From: an uncultured Bacteroidales bacterium
GTDB lineage: Bacteria > Bacteroidota > Bacteroidia > Bacteroidales > UBA932
DNA: 10,596 bases
Assembly: GCA_934726455.1 (NCBI GenBank)
Contig: CAKVDS010000060.1
Span: forward strand, 1-10,596
Direction: 5' to 3'
Shown: in pieces, positions 5,318-10,596 of the stretch
Layout of the letters: every line of letters begins with the position of its first letter
Numbering within the stretch: position 1 is the stretch's first letter
The notes under the pieces: model-generated
What the model saw: the letters and a program-made list of their open reading frames with translations, nothing else
What the model was told of the DNA's origin: nothing
Database searches by the model: none
Program-made: the position numbers and the translations under genes

Positions 5318-8300
5318 ATGAAGATTTTAATCAAGAAGGCTCTGGTGGCGTTCCTCTCTGCGGCGCTGATGCTGCCGTGCATGGAGGCGCTTGCGCAGAG
5401 TCCGCTCTCGGGCAAGGTCATCGACGCGGGAGGCAATCCCGTGGCCGGTGCAGCCGTGATAGTCGAGGGGACATCCAACGGAGTCTCCACCGATCTTGAC
5501 GGCAAGTTCACCATCCGCGCAGCCGAGGGCACCCCTATTATTGTAAGCATCCTGGGCTATCAGGAAGCGCACGCCAAACTCAAGAACGGCATGACCGTCA
5601 AGCTCACCGAAGACTCCACCCTCCTCGAAGAGACCGTCGTGGTGGGATATGGTTCCGTGAAAAAGATAGACCTTACAGGTTCAGTAGGTTCCGTGTCCAA
5701 CGACGCCCTTGTCAAGGGAGGAATGGCCGATGCGGTGGGCGCGATGCAGGGAACTCTCCCGGGAGTGCAGATCCAACGCTCCAACAGCAAGCCGGGCGGC
5801 GAGTACAACATCCTCATCCGAGGCCTCAATACCATCAGCGGCAGCACGTCTCCGCTCGTGGTGGTGGACGGTGTGCAGGGCGCATCCCTTTCAAGCATCA
5901 ACCCTGACGACATCGAGCGTATCGACATCCTCAAAGATGCCTCATCTACAGCCATATACGGTTCTCGTGCCACCAACGGCGTGGTGCTTGTGACTACCAA
6001 GCGCGGCAAGGCCGGGGACGTGAAAATAGACTATAGCGGCTATGTGGGAGTGCGTCAGTATACGAACATGCCGGAGATGATGTCCGGCGACGAGTATGTG
6101 CAGATCGCCCGTGAGGCGAAACGCAACAAGACGACTTACGAGTATGCCCCGGACAGCGAGATCTTCACCGCATCCGAACTCAAGGCCATCCAGGACCACA
6201 ACTACTTTGACTGGGTGGATGCCATCTCCCATCCGGCCACGATGACGAATCATACTCTCTCGGCATCAGGCGGAAGCGAAAAAGCGACATACTCCCTCTC
6301 GACCGGCTACTATTTCGAGGATGGAATGATCGACCCTCAGGAATACTCCAGATACAATGTCAGGGCTGCAGTTGATGTGAAGCCTGTGGATTATATCAAA
6401 TTCGGAGTCAACATGTACGGTACGTACTCGCTCAGGAACACCGGCAACTCCGACCTTCTCCAGGACGCTGTCCGTCTCCGTCCTACCTACCATCCGACCA
6501 ACCTCATCACTGGCGAGGAAGAGTGGGCATACTCCAACGGGCAGTACAACGCCCTCGTCACCCAGCAGAACGAGACCAACAGGACGAAGACTTACAACAT
6601 GTTCGGAAACGCGTTCCTGGAGATCCTCCCGTTTGATGGGCTGTCTCTCAAGACAACTTTCTCCCCGAACATCCGTATCGCCGAGATAGGCCAGTACAGG
6701 GGCCGTTATACCAAGGCCAACAAGGGCACCAATGACGCCACCAGCAACTACGCCAAGAACACCACCACCGACTGGGTGTGGGACAACCAGATCACGTACC
6801 GCAAGGAGATCGGGGTGCACAGGTTCGACGTGTCCGGCATCTTCTCAATGGCACAGAACGAGTACGAGGCTCTTCGCGGTGTCGGCAATGGCTTGAGCTA
6901 TAATTCTTTGTGGTACAACCTCAAAGGTGGGGCCAAGGAAAATTCCGCCACGTCCGGTTATTCCAAGTACAGCCTGATGTCCTATATGTTCCGGGCCAAC
7001 TACATCTACGCGGACAAGTACTATCTTTCTGCAAGCGTCCGCTATGACGGTTCGTCCAAGCTGGCTTCCGGGCACAAGTGGGGCGCTTTCCCTTCCGTGG
7101 CCCTCGCATGGAGGGTTACGCAGGAGGATTTCATGAAAGACCTCTCATGGGTCAACAACCTCAAACTCCGTCTGAGTTACGGCCAGACCGGAAACGACAA
7201 TGTCTCCCCTTATCAGACCCAGGGCTCCATCAGCAGCGTGCTGTACTACACTTTCGGAAATTCTACCGGCACAGCTTACGTCCCGAACAACCTGCGTAAC
7301 CTTGACCTTGGTTGGGAGCGCACGAGCGAGGTGAATGCCGGTGTGGATTTCGGCTTCCTGAAGGACAGGATTTCCGGTTCCGTGGACTATTACAACCGTC
7401 TCACCTCCGACCTCATCATGAACAAGACCATCCCGTCAACCACAGGATACAAGTCTGTCAAGGCCAATGTGGGCTCGGTACGCAACTCCGGCGTCGAGGT
7501 TCTCCTCAATACCGAGAATATCCGGACCAGTGACTTCTCCTGGGTGACACAGCTGAATTTCGCCTTCAACCGCAACGAGATTGTGGATCTCCAGTTCAAG
7601 GAGGATCTCTCCGCCTACGGCGAGTCTCTTCAGGGAATGGAGGGGGACTACAAGAACCTCTGGATCATCGGACAGCCTATCGACATCAACTACAGCCTCA
7701 TGACAGTGGGGATCTGGCAGCTTGACGAGGCCGAGGAGGCAGCCAAGTACGGTTGCACCCCTGGTCAGTACAAGCCTTTGGATCTCAATAAAGACGGCAA
7801 GATCACTGATGCCGACCGCGTGATCAACGGCAAGCATACCCCTGACTGGACCGGCGGTATGACGAACACTTTCCGCTACAAGAATTTCGACCTCTCATTC
7901 CAGATGTCTTTCCAGAGCGGAGCCAAGATGAGAAACCAGTTCTACGTCTCTTACGCTCTCGAGGGCAATACCCAGAACTTCAACAACCTGAAAGGGAATT
8001 ACTGGACTCCTGAAAATCCTTCCAATGAGCGCCATCAGCCGAGCAATGCCGGTATCTATGCCAATTACCGCAGCGCCACCTGGAGCAACAATGAGAACAT
8101 GGCAACGTCTTCGCATCGTCTCTCAAAGACCGATTTCATCAAGTTCAACTACGCTTCTCTCGGGTACACTTTTGACAAGAAAGTACTTGACAAGCTGAAA
8201 CTCAGCAATCTCCGTGTATACGCGACAGTCCAGAATCCATATATCTGGTGTGACAGATACTGCTTCAATCCTGAACAGATGACGGTTTCAATCAATTCTT

Positions 8301-8350
8301 CGGATTTCATGACCTGCAACCTCATCTTCGGAGTCAATGTCGGATTTTAA
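5318..8350 (+). CDS. SusC/RagA-family TonB-dependent outer-membrane transporter
   Basis: The predicted protein has 1010 residues, typical for SusC. A signal peptide (1-26, ending ALA before Q27) is followed by a carboxypeptidase-like regulatory domain (about 30-98; SGKVIDAGGNPVAGAAVIVE at 31-50). Next come the TonB box EETVVVGYG (104-112) and the plug domain (about 115-227) with GVQIQ, NILIRG and SSTAIYGSRATNGVVLVTTK. The rest is a 22-strand-type barrel that ends in the aromatic terminus NVGF. An EF-hand-like loop, DLNKDGKITDADRVI, near residue 825 is usual in the family. There is no STN domain between signal peptide and regulatory domain, so it is not the signalling type that works with FecR/ECF pairs. 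It imports oligosaccharide captured by the SusD partner, powered by TonB. The cargo cannot be read from sequence; the GH88 neighbour suggests an unsaturated uronic-acid oligosaccharide. No frameshift was seen. Confidence 0.95.
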   Translation: MKILIKKALVAFLSAALMLPCMEALAQSPLSGKVIDAGGNPVAGAAVIVEGTSNGVSTDLDGKFTIRAAEGTPIIVSILGYQEAHAKLKNGMTVKLTEDSTLLEETVVVGYGSVKKIDLTGSVGSVSNDALVKGGMADAVGAMQGTLPGVQIQRSNSKPGGEYNILIRGLNTISGSTSPLVVVDGVQGASLSSINPDDIERIDILKDASSTAIYGSRATNGVVLVTTKRGKAGDVKIDYSGYVGVRQYTNMPEMMSGDEYVQIAREAKRNKTTYEYAPDSEIFTASELKAIQDHNYFDWVDAISHPATMTNHTLSASGGSEKATYSLSTGYYFEDGMIDPQEYSRYNVRAAVDVKPVDYIKFGVNMYGTYSLRNTGNSDLLQDAVRLRPTYHPTNLITGEEEWAYSNGQYNALVTQQNETNRTKTYNMFGNAFLEILPFDGLSLKTTFSPNIRIAEIGQYRGRYTKANKGTNDATSNYAKNTTTDWVWDNQITYRKEIGVHRFDVSGIFSMAQNEYEALRGVGNGLSYNSLWYNLKGGAKENSATSGYSKYSLMSYMFRANYIYADKYYLSASVRYDGSSKLASGHKWGAFPSVALAWRVTQEDFMKDLSWVNNLKLRLSYGQTGNDNVSPYQTQGSISSVLYYTFGNSTGTAYVPNNLRNLDLGWERTSEVNAGVDFGFLKDRISGSVDYYNRLTSDLIMNKTIPSTTGYKSVKANVGSVRNSGVEVLLNTENIRTSDFSWVTQLNFAFNRNEIVDLQFKEDLSAYGESLQGMEGDYKNLWIIGQPIDINYSLMTVGIWQLDEAEEAAKYGCTPGQYKPLDLNKDGKITDADRVINGKHTPDWTGGMTNTFRYKNFDLSFQMSFQSGAKMRNQFYVSYALEGNTQNFNNLKGNYWTPENPSNERHQPSNAGIYANYRSATWSNNENMATSSHRLSKTDFIKFNYASLGYTFDKKVLDKLKLSNLRVYATVQNPYIWCDRYCFNPEQMTVSINSSDFMTCNLIFGVNVGF

Positions 8351-8362
8351 TTTCAGAATGAG

Positions 8363-10243
8363 ATGAAAACAAAATACATTCTTATCGGTGCGCTTGTCGC
8401 CATGGCTTCCGCCTTGTCATCCTGCTCGTCTTTCCTTGATGAGGAGAATCTCTCCAACCAGTCTGCCGAGGCATATTTCGCTACTCCGGCAGGGTATGAG
8501 AGCCTTGTGCGCGGTGCCTACAACAGCCTCGCCAGCATATACAATACAACCACCTGGTACTCTTTGAGCCAGCTTGGTACTGACATCTCCACGCAGAACA
8601 ACGGCAACTCCACCAACCAGCTCAACCAGTATGTCACATATTATAGCGACAATGCGACAGTGAGCGCTTATTGGGATGCCCTGTATGCCGCTCTCAAGAA
8701 TGCAAACGCCGTCATCGGCCGTGCTTCTTCCGTGATTACCAAAGAGACGGATCCCCGTGACGGGATGGATGCGTCGCTCCTTGCCAAGAGAGTGGCTGAG
8801 GCGAAGTACCTGCGTGCGCTTTTCCTCTTCGAGATCGTGCGCAATTTCGGCCAGGGGCCTCTTATCCTCGAAGAGACCATGTCTCCTTCTACCACTGCGC
8901 AGCTTGACGGACCGGAGAAGTTCTACGACCAGATACTCGCTGATCTACAGGATGTTCTGGATTCAGACCTTCCGATGAAGCAGCCTGCTTCCGAGCATGG
9001 AAGGGTATCGAAGGCCGCCGCCCTGCATCTGCGCTCTCTGGTGTACCTGACACGTGGCTATCAGTCTTACGGCAAAGGCAAGAGCGACTTCGATCTCGCG
9101 CTTGATGATGCCGAGATGGTGATAGAGAAGTCCGGCCACGCCCTTCTTGACGACTATGCCATGGTACATCGCCAGAGCAATGAGGTCAACGACGAGATCA
9201 TCTTCTGCCTCAACTTCAACAATGCTCCGGGCGCGTACACCAACATCTGGAGCGAGTTCTACCTCTTTGTGTACCGTGAGGGATGGCAGGACATAGCGTT
9301 CTCTTCCATCTACTGCAACGACTGGGCTTCCGTGATGCCTACCAAGTATGCCTATCTGCTCTTCGACTGGAAGAAAGACCACAGGGCCGAGGTGACATTC
9401 ATGTCTCCGTATAACGGGGATGCGGCCACTTCGATTGACGGACGCCAGTATGGTGTGAACTATTTCCAGAGCACCAACAAGAACGGCAAGGTTCCTGAGG
9501 GCGACCCTGTTCTCCTCTTCCCGGTGCCGCAGGACGGCAAGACTTTCTCCAAGAAAGAGGGCTCAAGCGTCAGCTTTGACAACAACCACTTCTACACCGC
9601 TTCCGAGAAGAGCGCCGCGCAGGCTGAAGGCCGCTATATCTACAACTACCCTGCAGGCTCGCTTGCCGAGAAGTCCTACCGTGATGCCGGCAACGATGAC
9701 TATTACATCACCGGCTACCAGAGCGGAAATTCTTCTTCCCGTGCATGGATTCCGGTGTGGAAGTTCAAGGACTGCTACACGCAGTTCAACGCTTCCGGTA
9801 CTGTCTCATACGGCAGCAGGGACATATACCTCGCCCGTCTGGCCGAGACTTACCTGATTGCCGCCGAGGCTGCCGTCAACCTTGGAGATAATGACAAGGC
9901 TCAGAGGTATATCAACAAGGTGCGCGAGAGGGCGGCCTATGGTGCCCCGGAAGCAGGTCTCAAACTTTATGAGGGGACTGTCACCATCGATGACGTGCTT
10001 CAGGAGAGGGCTCTCGAACTCTTCGGGGAGGTGTCCCGCTGGAACGACCTTACCCGTACAGGCAAACTTGCCGAGAGGGTTCTCGAGTACAACTGGGATG
10101 TGAACAACATTTACGGGGGAATCATGAAGACCGACCTGAGCGCGGCGACCGATGCCAAATTCAGTCTCCGTCCAATCCCGCTCTCCTGGCTGAACTCCCT
10201 GTCAAACGGCAAGGAACTCAAGAATAATCCGGGCTGGGATTGA
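8363..10243 (+). CDS. SusD/RagB-family glycan-binding surface lipoprotein
   Basis: The predicted protein has 626 residues, at the long end for SusD. The signal peptide ends in lipobox LSSC (C21), and SSFLDEEN after the cysteine supplies acidic residues like the Bacteroidota surface-export signal, so it should face outward. The N-terminal SusD_3-like part starts with AYFATPAGYESLVRGAYNSL (37-56). It contains the family's WDALYAALKNANAVIGR (104-120) and the TPR helix GRVSKAAALHLRSLVYLTRG. The C-terminal RagB/SusD domain includes RDIYLARLAETYLIAAEAA, the ERALELFGE..RWNDL motif and the closing RPIPLSWLN...NNPGWD. It forms the lid of the SusC barrel and binds the glycan. It starts 12 bp after susC with no room for a promoter, so the two are co-transcribed and translated together. 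Confidence 0.95.
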   Translation: MKTKYILIGALVAMASALSSCSSFLDEENLSNQSAEAYFATPAGYESLVRGAYNSLASIYNTTTWYSLSQLGTDISTQNNGNSTNQLNQYVTYYSDNATVSAYWDALYAALKNANAVIGRASSVITKETDPRDGMDASLLAKRVAEAKYLRALFLFEIVRNFGQGPLILEETMSPSTTAQLDGPEKFYDQILADLQDVLDSDLPMKQPASEHGRVSKAAALHLRSLVYLTRGYQSYGKGKSDFDLALDDAEMVIEKSGHALLDDYAMVHRQSNEVNDEIIFCLNFNNAPGAYTNIWSEFYLFVYREGWQDIAFSSIYCNDWASVMPTKYAYLLFDWKKDHRAEVTFMSPYNGDAATSIDGRQYGVNYFQSTNKNGKVPEGDPVLLFPVPQDGKTFSKKEGSSVSFDNNHFYTASEKSAAQAEGRYIYNYPAGSLAEKSYRDAGNDDYYITGYQSGNSSSRAWIPVWKFKDCYTQFNASGTVSYGSRDIYLARLAETYLIAAEAAVNLGDNDKAQRYINKVRERAAYGAPEAGLKLYEGTVTIDDVLQERALELFGEVSRWNDLTRTGKLAERVLEYNWDVNNIYGGIMKTDLSAATDAKFSLRPIPLSWLNSLSNGKELKNNPGWD

Positions 10244-10266
10244 CCGGCTTTTGATAGATGATATTT

Positions 10267-10298
10267 GCGACGGGCCAGATTTTCTGATCCGTCGCTTT
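10267..10298 (+). terminator. Hairpin after susD, probable operon terminator
   Basis: GCGACGG (10267-10273) pairs with CCGTCGC (10289-10295). Inside it, after a 2x2 internal loop, CAGA (10276-10279) pairs with TCTG (10283-10286) around TTT. Only three Ts follow (10296-10298), so termination may be partial or Rho-assisted. It lies 23 bp after the susD stop, between convergent genes. On the other strand there is no T tract, so it fits the rightward operon better. Confidence 0.6.
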
Positions 10299-10330
10299 CA
10301 TGGTGTGCTTATGAATTCCAATCAGAAGGT

Positions 10331-10348
10331 CCATTGCGTACGTAATGG
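10331..10348. other. 18-bp near-perfect palindrome
   Basis: CCATTGCGTACGTAATGG is self-complementary except for one G/T mismatched pair. It lies 15 bp past the stop of the leftward gene at the right edge, in the gap between convergent genes. In RNA it could form a 7-bp stem with a GTAC loop and one G-U pair; no T tract follows on either strand. It may be a downstream hairpin of the leftward gene or a protein-binding dyad; the sequence does not decide between these. Confidence 0.5.
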
Positions 10349-10363
10349 GTGACTTGCCGAGCG

Positions 10364-10596
10364 TCACATTAGCCGGCGAAGCTCGTCTTCTTGCAGCCCT
10401 GAGCATTTCTCGATGACATCGAGTGGAAGTCCTGCTCCTAGCATCCGCTTGGCGATGGCGGAGGTGGCTTCGATTATTCCTTCCGCGAGACCCTCTGCCT
10501 TGCCCTCTGCCTTTCCTCTTGCTTCTCCGATGGCTTCGCCCTGTTCACGCGCATAGTCGTATTGCAGTGCCAAATCAAGTTCTGTTATCATGTCTT
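10364..10596 (-). CDS. C-terminal end of Rpn/PD-(D/E)XK nuclease family 'transposase' protein (partial)
   Basis: The frame is open to the right edge and stops at 10364-10366, leaving 76 complete codons. The ATG at 10591 is probably internal, because the codon before it (GAC) is also open. The tail DLALQYDYAREQGEAIGEAR, a charged four-residue periodic stretch (GKAEGKAEGLAEG), then AIAKRMLGAGLPLDVIEKCS and LQEDELRRL are the typical end of Bacteroidota proteins annotated as Rpn family recombination-promoting nuclease/putative transposase (PDDEXK_2). In the family a PD-(D/E)XK nuclease domain comes first; it is outside the window. The C-terminal helix-turn tail resembles a small HTH-like segment. 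The protein could be intact or a remnant; the window cannot tell. Confidence 0.75.
   Translation of the reverse strand, partial: DMITELDLALQYDYAREQGEAIGEARGKAEGKAEGLAEGIIEATSAIAKRMLGAGLPLDVIEKCSGLQEDELRRLM

Noticed and set aside
5318..5640. STN (secretin/TonB short N-terminal) domain in SusC
   Set aside because: Only about four residues separate the signal peptide from the carboxypeptidase-like domain, so there is no room for it.
6266..6820. Antisense ORF of 184 codons within susC
   Set aside because: It lies wholly opposite an unmistakable SusC frame; GC-rich codons create few stops on the opposite strand, and the product has no recognisable motifs.
10218..10406. Leftward ORF of 62 codons past the end of susD
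   Set aside because: It overlaps the end of susD and of the right-edge gene in another frame, spans the hairpin and shows no motifs.

Overview
The window looks like chromosomal DNA of a Bacteroidales (Bacteroidota) bacterium. The reasons are a SusC/SusD outer-membrane pair, promoters of the Bacteroidota type (TTTG, 20 bp, TAnnTTTG), weak or absent Shine-Dalgarno sequences, and accessory families common in gut Bacteroidales (AAA-ATPase/PD-(D/E)XK, AlbA_2/HATPase and Rpn-type PD-(D/E)XK proteins). The genus cannot be read from the sequence.

Layout. (1) 1-119 (+) is the last 38 codons of a probable AAA-ATPase/PD-(D/E)XK nuclease-like protein. (2) 297-1715 (-) encodes an AlbA_2 (Schlafen-like) + HATPase_c_4 + winged-HTH protein, clearly more AT-rich than the genes to its right. 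(3) 1716-2286 is a divergent intergenic region. It holds a promoter for the leftward gene, an unrecognised small ORF, a degenerate short-unit repeat array (CCGTGAAGCGCAC units spaced 14 or 17 bp) and a consensus promoter for the rightward gene. (4) 2287-3450 (+) encodes an ATPase with Walker A and B motifs, ended by a strong intrinsic terminator. (5) 3579-10243 (+) is a four-gene polysaccharide utilisation operon with gaps of 7, 22 and 12 bp: an ECF-type sigma factor, a GH88 unsaturated glucuronyl hydrolase lipoprotein, a SusC transporter and a SusD lipoprotein. It is followed by a GC-rich hairpin. (6) 10364-10596 (-) is the C-terminal end of an Rpn/PD-(D/E)XK 'transposase'-type protein cut by the window edge.

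How the genes work together. SusD and SusC would capture and import a uronic-acid-containing oligosaccharide. The GH88 enzyme would then remove the terminal 4,5-unsaturated uronic acid left by a polysaccharide lyase. The lyase is not in the window. The sigma gene heads the same transcription unit, which suggests positive autoregulation. There is no FecR-type anti-sigma gene, and SusC lacks the STN signalling domain, so the usual trans-envelope sigma/anti-sigma route is not visible here. The AlbA_2/HATPase gene and the ATPase gene form a separate divergent accessory pair of unknown role. I found no tRNA, rRNA, CRISPR array or complete insertion sequence.
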